Of a stretch of 64,000 nt of DNA, positions 33,706 to 44,414 are shown piece after piece (within the stretch, counting starts at the first letter, position 1; the number at the start of each line of letters is the position of its first letter). The translations under genes were made by a program, and so were the position numbers. This stretch comes from a bacterium (lineage in GTDB: Bacteria > Hydrothermota > UBA3073 > JACQXS01 > JAQTXJ01). The stretch covers positions 763,674 through 827,673 of the forward strand of contig JAQUPX010000001.1 in the NCBI GenBank assembly GCA_028716385.1, given 5' to 3'. The notes beneath the pieces were generated by a model. It saw only the letters and a program-made list of their open reading frames with translations. It was not told the origin of the DNA and did no database searches.

Positions 33706-35004
33706 ATGAACTTAAAATTATTTTCAGGAATAATATTTATGTTAATTTCTTGCGATACAATTTTTGCTCAAGACGTATATTTAAAACTTACTACAGGAGA
33801 AAGAAAAAAGATGGGGGTTGCAGTAATCGAACTCCTTGCCCCGTCTGATTCACAAAAACAAACGGTAAAAGAATTAAAACAAATCATAGAAGCGGATTTA
33901 GATTTTTCTTTGTATTTTAACTTAATAAAGCCTGAAACTACTTTTGTTACAAAATCGGGAAAGGTAGATTTTCCACAATGGTTTTCGCAAGGCGTAACGA
34001 CTCTCGTATCCATCTCGACCGGAATTGACCTGATAACCAAAAAACAGAAAAAAGATTTAGAAATTACAGTTTATGATGTATTCTTAAAACGAAAAATTAG
34101 TAAAAAAGAATATGTCTTAAAATATAATAAAAGGGCGACAGCACACGAAATAGCAGACGATATTATTGAAAGTTTAACCGGAGAAAAAGGCATAAATCAA
34201 ACAAGAATTTTATGTGCTATGAAAAAAGGAGCAAGTAAAGAAATTTTGACTATGGATTATGATGGGGAAAATCTTGCCCAGCTTACAAGAACGGGGGAGT
34301 TGCATCTTTCTCCTGCATGGGATACACGGGGCGAATACATAATGTTCACCTTATACAAAGGTTCGAACATATATTTATATGGTATGAATCTTACGAATAG
34401 GGATTTAAATGTTTTTTCGACTGCTCTCGGAATGAATACTGCTCCTTCATGGTCGCCTAATGGTAATAAATTAGCGTTTGTGTTGACAAAAAGTGGGAAT
34501 TCAGAAATTTATACAATGTCAAGAGAAAGAAAAAATCTTACAAGACTTACGGTAAGCGGATGTATAAACACCTCGCCCAACTGGTCTCCTAACGGCAACG
34601 AAATCGTATTTGTTTCGGATAGAAGCGGTAGTCCACAAATTTATATTATGGGAAGCGATGGTTCGGACGCCAGAAGACTTACATTTTCTGGCAGTTACAA
34701 CACATCTCCTGTATGGTCACCAAAAGGGGATAGGCTTGCTTACGTATCACAGGAAGGGAATTTTTTTCAAATTTATACAATCTCTGTAAACGGGGAGAGT
34801 GAAATGGGTCTTACTTATGAAGGTAACAATGAGGAACCAAGCTGGTCACCCGATGGATTACATTTATGTTTTGTTTCCGACCGTGGCGGCAGATATGAAG
34901 TTTATACGATGCACTGGGATGGTTCCTGTCAAAAAAAGATAGTCGGCTTAGCAGATGGATGCTATTCCTCTCGCTGGTCCCCTTATTTCAAGACTACAAA
35001 ATAA
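33706..35004 (+). CDS. tolB: TolB periplasmic propeller protein
   Basis: 432 residues. Signal peptide (MNLKLFSGIIFMLISCDTIFAQ), an N-terminal TolB domain (about 25-170; EADLDFSLYFNLIKPE) and six WD40-like blades with the PD40 motif: LHLSPAWDTRGEYIMF, APSWSPNGNKLAFV, SPNWSPNGNEIVFVSDRSG, SPVWSPKGDRLAYV, EPSWSPDGLHLCFVSDRGG. It binds Pal and TolA in the periplasm. Last gene of the tol cluster. Confidence 0.93.
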   Translation: MNLKLFSGIIFMLISCDTIFAQDVYLKLTTGERKKMGVAVIELLAPSDSQKQTVKELKQIIEADLDFSLYFNLIKPETTFVTKSGKVDFPQWFSQGVTTLVSISTGIDLITKKQKKDLEITVYDVFLKRKISKKEYVLKYNKRATAHEIADDIIESLTGEKGINQTRILCAMKKGASKEILTMDYDGENLAQLTRTGELHLSPAWDTRGEYIMFTLYKGSNIYLYGMNLTNRDLNVFSTALGMNTAPSWSPNGNKLAFVLTKSGNSEIYTMSRERKNLTRLTVSGCINTSPNWSPNGNEIVFVSDRSGSPQIYIMGSDGSDARRLTFSGSYNTSPVWSPKGDRLAYVSQEGNFFQIYTISVNGESEMGLTYEGNNEEPSWSPDGLHLCFVSDRGGRYEVYTMHWDGSCQKKIVGLADGCYSSRWSPYFKTTK

Positions 35005-35014
35005 AAACAATAAT

Positions 35015-36975
<1,961 letters not shown>

Positions 36976-36994
36976 AATAAAAACTCTTTAATAA

Positions 36995-37030
36995 AAAAGC
37001 CTGACAACTATTGAAAGTTATCAGGCTTTT
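36995..37030. terminator. Bidirectional terminator between convergent tgt and a barrel gene
   Basis: AAAAGCCTGACAACT (36995-37009) pairs with AGTTATCAGGCTTTT (37016-37030) with one mismatch and a 6-nt loop; A and T tracts on both sides suit both directions. Confidence 0.93.
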
Positions 37031-37046
37031 CTATTATATTTTTAAA

Positions 37047-37712
37047 TTAAAGATACCAGAACAGGAAAATACCAAAATTTGTATTCCCGAGAAGCATGTC
37101 TGTAGTCGAGCCTTCTTCGTTTGTTGTTGTTGTGTTATTTGCTGTTCTTTCTTCTTTATAAGTACCGCCACCATATCCGGCTTCTGATATTATACACACT
37201 GAAAAGTTAGAAGTTATAAAATGTTCCAGCGCAAGTCCTAAAAGCACATTATAAGTCATTCCTGATTTTTTTAAAGTGTATTTTGTTGCATTAGAATAAT
37301 CCTCTGTAATATATGAAGGCGTACCAAAAGCAAACTGAAATGTTCCATAAAAATTGGATTTTTCTTTCTTTATAACAGCAAAAAGAGCTCTGCAACCAAT
37401 TCCCATATTTGCACCTGTGTATTTTGTTGAATCAGTGGCTGGATCTGTTTTCTGGTCTAACATAGTAGTGTGGTAAAAAACCGTTGGTTCAAGTACGATT
37501 GAGTTAGTTATGCCAATTTTCATACTAATGTTAGATGGTTCAAGAATTTTGCAAGCAGGTTGTACGAATGTTCCTATTTTCCCTATAGTAGGATCATAAT
37601 AAGATGACGATGCCGATCCTACTCCAAAACCAATTTTACCACCCATATTTACTGCGGAAGCGGTTCCCGCTATGACTGCACTTATTGCTATGATTGCTGC
37701 AAATTTACGCAT
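37047..37712 (-). CDS. Small outer membrane beta-barrel protein
   Basis: 221 residues. A clear signal peptide (MRKFAAIIAISAVIAGTASA) is followed by alternating amphipathic strands (NMGGKIGFGVGSASSSYY..., ALEHFITSNFSVCIISEAGYGGGTY...) and ends NFGIFLFWYL, an aromatic-ended strand as in outer membrane barrels of eight or so strands. Family not identified. The start at 37712 is set by AGGAGGAGAA just upstream; an earlier ATG at 37799 would add a hydrophilic stretch in front of the signal. The long 5' leader is structured. Confidence 0.72.
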   Translation of the reverse strand: MRKFAAIIAISAVIAGTASAVNMGGKIGFGVGSASSSYYDPTIGKIGTFVQPACKILEPSNISMKIGITNSIVLEPTVFYHTTMLDQKTDPATDSTKYTGANMGIGCRALFAVIKKEKSNFYGTFQFAFGTPSYITEDYSNATKYTLKKSGMTYNVLLGLALEHFITSNFSVCIISEAGYGGGTYKEERTANNTTTTNEEGSTTDMLLGNTNFGIFLFWYL

Positions 37713-37728
37713 TTCTCCTCCTGTTCGT

Positions 37729-37759
37729 ACTTTTCTTCCCTGTCTTACGACAGAAAAGT
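37729..37759 (-). ncRNA. Structured 5' leader with GUAA-capped hairpin
   Basis: Read on the minus strand: ACTTTT, CTGTC-GTAA-GACAG (a GNRA-type tetraloop), a 5-nt asymmetric bulge GGAAG and AAAAGT. A further GAAG...CTTC stem (37774-37786) lies upstream and a GGAGG site lies downstream. It sits in a ~100-nt untranslated leader of the barrel gene. I do not recognise a known riboswitch class. Confidence 0.4.
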
Positions 37760-37832
37760 TTGCTCCGTTATTCGAAGCATTACTTCTTTCACAGTCCACA
37801 TCACCCCCTTGATGTTAATGGAATAGTTTTTA

Positions 37833-37860
37833 ACGATAATATATTTCACTAAAAAGTCAA
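37833..37860 (-). promoter_or_regulatory. Probable promoter of the barrel gene
   Basis: On the minus strand a TTGACT-like -35 box (from AGTCAA at about 37855-37860) and a TATCGT-like -10 box 16 nt away. This would start transcription about 100 nt before the ATG and include the hairpin leader. Confidence 0.4.
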
Positions 37861-37872
37861 GCAATAATTGAA

Positions 37873-38676
37873 TTAGAAACTCCACTTACTTATTTGTATA
37901 GAAGACTCTATTGTGTTTTCCAGAGTATCCGGAATAGCAGGAAAAAAATCTATTCCTGTTAATGTTTCTACAGAATCTATAGTTACTGCATAAGTTGTAA
38001 GAGGATTTGTTGATGATTGGTTAGGTAAAACAAAACCAATCCCTTTAATTTCCGGTTCTTTGGAATCAAGAATTACCTTATAGAAATAACTTGGTACGGC
38101 AACTTTATTTTTTCCTATTGTTGGCAGATTTTTTGATAATATTGGTCCCGAAACTACATATATTTCCTGATTGTCTTTTGCCCATTGCCTTACTTGTTCT
38201 TCTAGTTTTTCCCATACACCTCTATTGAAATCTGGCTTTTGGGGACTCATATTGCTCATATAAAATGATTCGGACATTGCTTTTTCAGACCATTTCATAT
38301 CTCCTGCAGGTGCTAAATGCCCTCTATCATAACCTGAATTTTTATAATCTGACGGCTCTGCAGAACCTGTTTTTACCATTGAATCCGGGCGAAAATTATC
38401 GGTTCTTTTACAAGTTCCTTTTGTCATTTCAGCTGTTAATTTGTAAGCTACCCACTCGGGCTGTTCATATTTTTCAACATATTTCAGGGTGTATCCTGTA
38501 TGTTTTATTATATCATTTCCAGTAGTATACGAAGGAAGAAGGTATACAGTATCAAGTTTGGTCTTGTCGGAAATTGGTAGATCTTGCTTAAACAGTAAAA
38601 ACAAACTAAGCAAGAGAATAACAAATATAAAAAGCAGGATAGATATATTATTTTTATGTTTGTTTTTTCTACTCAT
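37873..38676 (-). CDS. DNA/RNA non-specific endonuclease (NUC1 family), membrane-anchored or secreted
   Basis: 267 residues. N-terminal Lys-rich stretch and one helix (SILLFIFVILLLSLFLLF, about residues 11-28), then the beta-beta-alpha-metal nuclease domain: the family motif DRGHLAPAGD with the catalytic His, and MSPQKPDFNRGVW with the metal Asn. The enzyme degrades DNA and RNA without sequence preference; the anchor places it outside the inner membrane. A nutrient scavenging or competition role is inference. Has its own promoter (TTGACT, TATATA) upstream. Confidence 0.9.
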   Translation of the reverse strand: MSRKNKHKNNISILLFIFVILLLSLFLLFKQDLPISDKTKLDTVYLLPSYTTGNDIIKHTGYTLKYVEKYEQPEWVAYKLTAEMTKGTCKRTDNFRPDSMVKTGSAEPSDYKNSGYDRGHLAPAGDMKWSEKAMSESFYMSNMSPQKPDFNRGVWEKLEEQVRQWAKDNQEIYVVSGPILSKNLPTIGKNKVAVPSYFYKVILDSKEPEIKGIGFVLPNQSSTNPLTTYAVTIDSVETLTGIDFFPAIPDTLENTIESSIQISKWSF

Positions 38677-38770
38677 ATTATTATATCAATTGTTAAGTGT
38701 ATATAGTTTCCCAAAATGATTAAAAGTCAATACAAAAGTATTTATAAAGAAACTTTATATTGAAAAAAGA

Positions 38771-38798
38771 TTGACAAAAATTTTTAGCATTATAAATT
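38771..38798 (+). promoter_or_regulatory. Promoter for the TonB receptor operon, near-leaderless
   Basis: TTGACA (38771-38776), 16-nt spacer, TAAATT (38793-38798). The ATG at 38808 lies 9 nt later and has no Shine-Dalgarno site. Confidence 0.55.
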
Positions 38799-38807
38799 TA
38801 ACGAATT

Positions 38808-41285
38808 ATGATAAATACTATAATCTTAACTTTAGTTTTATTTAATCAATCGCAGTTAATAGATTCTGTTGAGGTATTTAACTTTACATCCAGTAAATCA
38901 ATAGGAATTCAGGCTGTCAAGATGACAAATATGTTTAGAACAGAATTAGGGAAACTTACGCCTGTATTAACGAAAGAGAGAGAGGAAAATATAGGAATCG
39001 CCAGCACTATGACACTTATGGATGTTACGAAATTATGTAGAGAAGCAAAAATTTCCGGCATTGTAAGTGGAAAAATTAAAAAAATCTCTAACAAATATCG
39101 TGTTCAAGTTATGTATCACAACTTTTCAAATAATAGAACAGATACTATTGTTACTGTTAATAGCGACCTTTCTCAATCTGCTCAGTTACTTGCGAAATCT
39201 ATTTTTCACATAAGAAAAGGAGAAGAAGAATTAGAATTTGGTAGCATTCAGATTGGAACTAACCCAGCCGGAGCTGAAATCTTACTTGATGGAGAATATG
39301 TTGGTAATACGCCTGCAAGATTTGACCTTATTCCATTCGGGGAACATTCTATTTTGTTGTCAAAAAAAGGGTATAATACGGCAATAAAGCTTATAGTTCT
39401 TTATCCCGGTAAAATATCTACCTTAACAGAGACTCTTATCCCAATAACCGGAACTCTTTTAATTCCAAATGATAAAATGCCTGTTTATTTGCTAGATGAA
39501 GTGGTTGTTAGAGGGGAAAGAATAAAAGAGAAATTATTTGAAACTCCAAAAGGGGTAGATATAATATCTCGTAGAGAAATAGAGTATTCGGGTGCAAGAG
39601 ATGTCCCATCCTTATTATCGCAGGTAGCGGGAGTGTCAGTTGTTGACCCTACCGGAAGTGGAATCTTTAGTTCTATTAAAATAAGAGGAATGGATCCTTC
39701 TAAATATACGGCAGTTGCTATAGATGGAGTAGTTATAAATGACCTTGACGGAAAAGTTAATTGGAGCAACATCCCTATTGAATTAGTGAAGAGGGTAGAA
39801 ATAATTAAAAGTTCACTTTCTACCTATGGGGGGAAAGCTGCCGGTGGCATAGTAAATATTATGACAAAAGAGAAAGAGAAAAATAAGTTTTCTCTTTCTA
39901 CAACAAACGGAAAAGATATTGGGGTAGGCATTACTTTTTCTGCTTCAGATGTATGGTCAGTATGGGCAAATACAAATGGAAGAAAGGGAAAAGGATGGAG
40001 AGACGAGGAAACTTATGATATAAGAAATTTTTATGCTAAATCTAATTTTCCAATGGATAAAAATAGTAATATTTCTTTATCTTTTGACCTACAAAATAAT
40101 AATATAACCCTGCCCGGTGGACTTACTGCGGCACAAATCGCTATAAATCCGGAAGCAGTAGGAGATGATAAAGAAGAAAAATATCAGCAAACTATAAGGT
40201 TATCATCTCAGTATATGTCCGAAAGCGATGCTTATAACTTTTTGCTAAATTTTAATGCAATGCCCCAAACTTATGATGTAGAACTTCCCTGGTTAAAACA
40301 AAGGATGAATGGAATAAATCTTTCCGGAAATAGTAGTTATAAAAAAGATAATTTTACGCTAACATCTAATATTGATTGGGAATTTGATCGTAGGCGAACG
40401 ACTAAAAATTATACAATTCCGGAAAAGGATACAAGTTCGGATGATAATGCGCAACTTATAAACCCCAGAATCTCAATGGAATGGAGAGAAAAATTTTATG
40501 GCGTGTCCATAACGCCGGGAATTAACGCAGAATGGGTTGGGTATTGGTTCCAAAATGGTGCATTAGGTGCCCCATCGCCAAATTATACATCTGCTTTCTC
40601 GCCTAATTTGGGGTTTTTGATAGATGCAAAAGGGTTTGATATTTTCGCTTCTTTTGATAGAGCATTACGGTTGCCCAAACCTTATGAAAAAGTTAAAAAC
40701 ATTGAACTTAAACCTGAATTTTTATCTACTTCAGAAGCAGGAATTAGGATTAAAAAATCTAATATGAATGCAAGTATTTCTGTCTTTTATATAAAGATTG
40801 CAGACCAGATTCTTGCTGATGCAAATACCTTTACAAATTATGGGGATGCTTTCCATCGGGGTGCAGAAGGTTCCATAGATTTAATAGTTACGGATGCAAT
40901 TTCCTTATTCTCAACATATACTACACTTCAAGCAAAATCCCTTGCAGAGAATGATAGCACCTATGTTGTCCCCGGGAATCCATTTCAAGAAGCAGAAGTA
41001 GGATTAAGAATTAGTAAAATCCCATTGTTTTCCTTAACGGGTAGTTACAAATGGAGAGGAAAATCGTATATAGACTACAAAAATGAATTTGGAACAATTC
41101 CTCCTTATGGAACAGTTGATGTGACATCTAAAATTATAATTCACTCAAATGTTTCATTGACTTTTGGGCTCAATAACCTATTGGATGAAAAGGGAAAAAA
41201 CTTTGGATATAAATTAAATAACGAAGCAAGATATTATCCAATCCCTCCAAGAGGGTTTAGAGTGGAGGGGGGAATAGATTTTTAA
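38808..41285 (+). CDS. TonB-dependent receptor with N-terminal CsgG-like and PEGA domains
   Basis: 825 residues. After a short signal segment, residues ~15-140 look like a CsgG/FlgO-type domain (SVEVFNFTSSKSIGIQAVKMTNMFRTELGKL, REAKISGIVSGKIKKI). A PEGA domain follows (about 146-215: GSIQIGTNPAGAEILLDGEYVGNTPARFDLIPFGEHSI). A TonB plug (about 225-350) has VVRGERI, LLSQVAGVSVVDP, IKIRGMDPSKYTAVAIDGV and STYGGKAAGGIVNIMT. The barrel fills the rest and ends in Phe (GGIDF), the outer-membrane signature. Imports an unknown ligand with TonB energy. The domain order is unusual; the next gene 4 nt downstream is a binding lipoprotein. Confidence 0.88.
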   Translation: MINTIILTLVLFNQSQLIDSVEVFNFTSSKSIGIQAVKMTNMFRTELGKLTPVLTKEREENIGIASTMTLMDVTKLCREAKISGIVSGKIKKISNKYRVQVMYHNFSNNRTDTIVTVNSDLSQSAQLLAKSIFHIRKGEEELEFGSIQIGTNPAGAEILLDGEYVGNTPARFDLIPFGEHSILLSKKGYNTAIKLIVLYPGKISTLTETLIPITGTLLIPNDKMPVYLLDEVVVRGERIKEKLFETPKGVDIISRREIEYSGARDVPSLLSQVAGVSVVDPTGSGIFSSIKIRGMDPSKYTAVAIDGVVINDLDGKVNWSNIPIELVKRVEIIKSSLSTYGGKAAGGIVNIMTKEKEKNKFSLSTTNGKDIGVGITFSASDVWSVWANTNGRKGKGWRDEETYDIRNFYAKSNFPMDKNSNISLSFDLQNNNITLPGGLTAAQIAINPEAVGDDKEEKYQQTIRLSSQYMSESDAYNFLLNFNAMPQTYDVELPWLKQRMNGINLSGNSSYKKDNFTLTSNIDWEFDRRRTTKNYTIPEKDTSSDDNAQLINPRISMEWREKFYGVSITPGINAEWVGYWFQNGALGAPSPNYTSAFSPNLGFLIDAKGFDIFASFDRALRLPKPYEKVKNIELKPEFLSTSEAGIRIKKSNMNASISVFYIKIADQILADANTFTNYGDAFHRGAEGSIDLIVTDAISLFSTYTTLQAKSLAENDSTYVVPGNPFQEAEVGLRISKIPLFSLTGSYKWRGKSYIDYKNEFGTIPPYGTVDVTSKIIIHSNVSLTFGLNNLLDEKGKNFGYKLNNEARYYPIPPRGFRVEGGIDF

Positions 41286-41289
41286 TGAA

Positions 41290-42348
41290 GTGGTAACTAT
41301 TCTAATCCTTCTGTTTTTTAACTCCTGTAAAGTTAAAGTTGGTGTAAATATCCCTTTAACTGGTCCCGTAGCTAGCTATGGGAAATACTGTCTCGAAGGT
41401 ATCCAGTTGAGAGCAGAAATGTCTCCGGAAATAGAGCTCGTTGTAGATGATAACGAAGCGGATCCCAATAATGTAACGTTAATTTTAAAAAAATTTGCAG
41501 CTGAAAGTGTCAAAGTTGTAATTGGTCCTCTTATTTCTCCTAATGCAGTAGTAGCCGGTATAGAAGGCAAAAAACTAGGAATTACTATTATTTTGCCGGC
41601 AGCTACAAATAGTGCTCTTACAAAAGTTTCTCCGTTGCTTTTTAGAACTTGTTTTACAGATAAACAACAAGGGGAGGCAATTGCAGAATTCTTATATTCT
41701 ACATTGGATAAAAAAGAGCTTCAAATTGTAGCTGATACAGGGAATATATATTCAAGCAGTCTTGCACTATATGTAAGGCATAAATTTGCAAAACTTGGAG
41801 GTAAAACAGAACTTATACCAATCGGCAATAAAACAGAAGTCGATACTTTAGTAGAAAAATTTACTTTTAATACGGTTTTTTTACCGCTTTATTATGAAAG
41901 TGTAAAACCTATCATAGTAAAGTCTCGTGAAAAAAAGTTTGATATTACATTTGTAGGTGCTGATGGTTGGGATGCTCCTGAATTATTTGAGGCTCTTAAA
42001 AATGATTCCATATCTGCTTATTTTTCAACTCATTATTTTATGAATAACAATAATGCAGCTCATGAATTTGATTCTCTTTATATTAATAAATATAATAAAT
42101 GCCCAAATACTTTTGTAGCTCTTGGATTTGATGCGATGAATATAATATTAGATGCATTGAAAAGTGCAAAAAGTTTAAGTTCGGCTGATATACATAGAGC
42201 TTTATTGTCTATAAAAGAGTTTCAGGGAGTAACAGGAACTTTTAGGTATAAAGGTAAGGCAGACCCGCAAAAAGATGTTTTTATCGTTAAACTTCAATCC
42301 GGAAAAACGTCTTTATTTACAAAAATTCCTGCATCAGAATGTAAATAG
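41290..42348 (+). CDS. LivK-like periplasmic binding lipoprotein
   Basis: 352 residues, GTG start 4 nt after the receptor stop (an ATG at 41285 meets a stop at once). A very short signal ends in the lipobox FNSC with the lipidated Cys at residue 13. The rest is the type I binding-protein fold (VGVNIPLTGPVASYGKYCLEGIQL, VVIGPLISPNAVVAGIEGKKLGI, FVGADGWDAPELFEAL, FVALGFDAMNIILDALKSA) of branched-chain amino acid ABC transporters. No permease or ATPase genes are adjacent. It may hand a ligand to the TonB receptor or act as a sensor; this is inference. Confidence 0.82.
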   Translation: MVTILILLFFNSCKVKVGVNIPLTGPVASYGKYCLEGIQLRAEMSPEIELVVDDNEADPNNVTLILKKFAAESVKVVIGPLISPNAVVAGIEGKKLGITIILPAATNSALTKVSPLLFRTCFTDKQQGEAIAEFLYSTLDKKELQIVADTGNIYSSSLALYVRHKFAKLGGKTELIPIGNKTEVDTLVEKFTFNTVFLPLYYESVKPIIVKSREKKFDITFVGADGWDAPELFEALKNDSISAYFSTHYFMNNNNAAHEFDSLYINKYNKCPNTFVALGFDAMNIILDALKSAKSLSSADIHRALLSIKEFQGVTGTFRYKGKADPQKDVFIVKLQSGKTSLFTKIPASECK

Positions 42349-42528
42349 AAAGTAATAAGGTTAAACCACAAATCTTTCTCAGATGGATTTCTTTGCTTCA
42401 GTGAGGTTTGCCTTAAATTTACGGGGGATAATCTGTCTTTGGAATTGAAGGATAATTGCTCATTGCTTTCTTTTTCCCTCAAGTAATTTGGCATAAGATA
42501 TTTTAACTGACAGGCATAACAAATTCTA

Positions 42529-42557
42529 TTGACAATATTCAATGTATATCTTAGTAT
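42529..42557 (+). promoter_or_regulatory. Promoter for the PorV-accA operon, leaderless
   Basis: TTGACA (42529-42534), 17-nt spacer, TAGTAT (42552-42557); the ATG at 42568 starts 10 nt later. No Shine-Dalgarno site is present. It lies at the end of the 42349-42567 gap, in which I see no other feature. Confidence 0.65.
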
Positions 42558-42567
42558 CAAACTAAGT

Positions 42568-43458
42568 ATGTTGATTAAGATATTAATTTTCTTATTTGTT
42601 TTTTTATTTAATGTAAGAATTTATGCGGATTTATGGTGGCATGAATTCTGGTCTAAAAAGGAAGTCTCAGGTTTATCCTGGCTTGAATTACCCGTAGGCG
42701 CAAGAGATATCGCAATGGGGAATGCTTGTATTGCGGTAGTTCAAGACCCAACCGCAAACTTATTAAATCCTGCCGGGATTATTGAAAGCGATAACTGGCA
42801 CACAAGTTTTTCACATACTCAACATTTTATGGGAATCAGACAAGAATTTGTAGGTGCTACTATGAAACATAACTCCAATGCTTATGGAATTACATTTAAT
42901 GGTATGTTTATAGATGGCATGGAACTACGTAACGAACAACAAGATTCCATAGGAGAATTTGGAGCATTTAATTATTTAGCAGGTCTTACTTATGCCAGAA
43001 ATATAAATGCGCAATTAGACGTGGGAATGACGATTAAAAGTGTTTATGAAAAAATATATATTTATGACATTAAGGGATGGGCAATGGATTTGGGATGCCG
43101 TTATTCATTGTTCCCTCAATTAAGAGTAGCTATGGTTTTTAATAATGTAGGAGTTTCTATTGATTCTGTAAAAATACCTTTTGTATGGAGAATTGGAGCA
43201 GGTTATGAAAAGAATAGATTGCTATTATCTATTGAAACGAGCAAATATGTAAATACTAATAAATTACTAAATAATATAGGTGCCGAATATAAACTTAATG
43301 ATTTCCTTGCTTTGAGGATGGGTTACATACTTGACGATAGAACGGAAAATTTTACTACAGGTCTTGGTATAAATTTGAAAAGTTTACATATCGATTATGC
43401 ATTTAAACCTTATGGGATTGGTCTGGGGCCAACTCATATTTTTACAATTACAAAATGA
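42568..43458 (+). CDS. PorV/PorQ-family outer membrane barrel protein
   Basis: 296 residues. Signal peptide (LIKILIFLFVFLFNVRIYA), then the PorV/PorQ pattern: LPVGARDIAMGNACIAVVQDPTANLLNPAGI (about 39-69), with the conserved 'A.D......NPAG' turn, and repeated strand pairs up to DYAFKPYGIGLGPTHIFTITK. PorV acts as the T9SS shuttle protein and PorQ as a surface partner; this is a plausible T9SS component given the cargo genes in the window. It overlaps accA by 4 nt (ATGA), a curious operon for an outer-membrane protein. Confidence 0.8.
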   Translation: MLIKILIFLFVFLFNVRIYADLWWHEFWSKKEVSGLSWLELPVGARDIAMGNACIAVVQDPTANLLNPAGIIESDNWHTSFSHTQHFMGIRQEFVGATMKHNSNAYGITFNGMFIDGMELRNEQQDSIGEFGAFNYLAGLTYARNINAQLDVGMTIKSVYEKIYIYDIKGWAMDLGCRYSLFPQLRVAMVFNNVGVSIDSVKIPFVWRIGAGYEKNRLLLSIETSKYVNTNKLLNNIGAEYKLNDFLALRMGYILDDRTENFTTGLGINLKSLHIDYAFKPYGIGLGPTHIFTITK

Positions 43459-44411
43459 TTTGGCTTGACTTTGAACATCCAATAGTTGAACTTCGCGAGA
43501 AACTTGAAAGCTTACGGCTTACTGCTTCCGAAGGCGTGAATGTCAAGGAAGACATAAAAAAGCTTGAAGATGAAATTAATGCATTGAGTCAGAAAATTTA
43601 TTCAAATTTAACTTCCTGGCAAAGAGTTCAACTCGCAAGGCATCCTAATAGACCTTATACTTCAGATTATATTAAGTTAATGCTTAGCGAGTTTTTTGAA
43701 TTACATGGTGATGGATGTTTTCGCGACGACCCTGCCATTATTTCCGGTATGGGCAAGATGGATAATAAACCGGTTGTGCTTGTAGGACATGAAAAAGGCA
43801 GAAGTACTAAGGAACGTATGTATCGTAATTTTGGGATGGCTAATCCTGAAGGTTATAGAAAAGCAATGCGGATTATGAAATTGGGAGAGAAATTCAAAAG
43901 ACCTGTTATTAGTTTAATAGATACTGCAGGTGCTTATCCCGGCATTGGAGCAGAAGAACGTGGACAAGCTCAGGCGATTGCCTATAACCTGAGAGAAATG
44001 AGTGCATTAAAAGTTCCAATAATAGCGGTAGTAACGGGAGAAGGTGGTTCAGGTGGGGCGTTGGGAATTGCGGTAGCGGATGTTGTTTTGATGCAGGAAT
44101 ATGCTTTTTATTCCGTAATTTCGCCTGAAGGTTGTGCATCTATTTTATGGCGTGATGCAAATAAATCAGCGGAAGCTGCAAAAGCTCTTCGTATTACGGC
44201 AAAAGACCTGTTAGAGCTTGGTGTAATAGATGAAATTGTTCCTGAACCAGTAGGGGGAGCTCATTGCAATCCCGAGGAAACTGCAAAAACATTAAAAAGA
44301 ACTATTTTAGAAAAATTAGAACCATTACTTTCCACTCCGCCGGAAATATTAGTTAAAAATAGAGTTAAAAAATTCAAGGCTATGGGAATCTATGATCATA
44401 ATAAAGCTTGA
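43455..44411 (+). CDS. accA: Acetyl-CoA carboxylase carboxyltransferase subunit alpha
   Basis: 318 residues, the usual length. The N-terminal helix (IVELREKLESLRL), ERVQLARHPNRPY-like region (SWQRVQLARHPNRPYTSDYI), GHEKGRSTKERMYRNFGMANPEGYRKAMR, ISLIDTAGAYPGIGAEERGQAQAIAYNL and VVTGEGGSGGALGIAVADVVLM are typical. Transfers CO2 from carboxybiotin to acetyl-CoA for fatty acid synthesis, with AccD, which is not in this window. Starts inside the PorV-like gene stop. Confidence 0.96.
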   Translation: MIWLDFEHPIVELREKLESLRLTASEGVNVKEDIKKLEDEINALSQKIYSNLTSWQRVQLARHPNRPYTSDYIKLMLSEFFELHGDGCFRDDPAIISGMGKMDNKPVVLVGHEKGRSTKERMYRNFGMANPEGYRKAMRIMKLGEKFKRPVISLIDTAGAYPGIGAEERGQAQAIAYNLREMSALKVPIIAVVTGEGGSGGALGIAVADVVLMQEYAFYSVISPEGCASILWRDANKSAEAAKALRITAKDLLELGVIDEIVPEPVGGAHCNPEETAKTLKRTILEKLEPLLSTPPEILVKNRVKKFKAMGIYDHNKA

Positions 44412-44414
44412 ATT

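Noticed and set aside
42390..42440. GGCAAACC on the minus strand, like a part of the c-di-GMP-I riboswitch
   Set aside because: The rest of the conserved core (GACGCAAAGCC and the receptor region) is not present and there is no minus-strand gene next to it.
42294..42560. An 88-codon minus-strand ORF in the gap before the PorV-like gene
   Set aside because: It starts with TTG inside the PorV promoter, ends inside the LivK-like gene and shows no domain, Shine-Dalgarno site or coding bias I can see. A doubt remains because its product is hydrophilic and fairly uniform.
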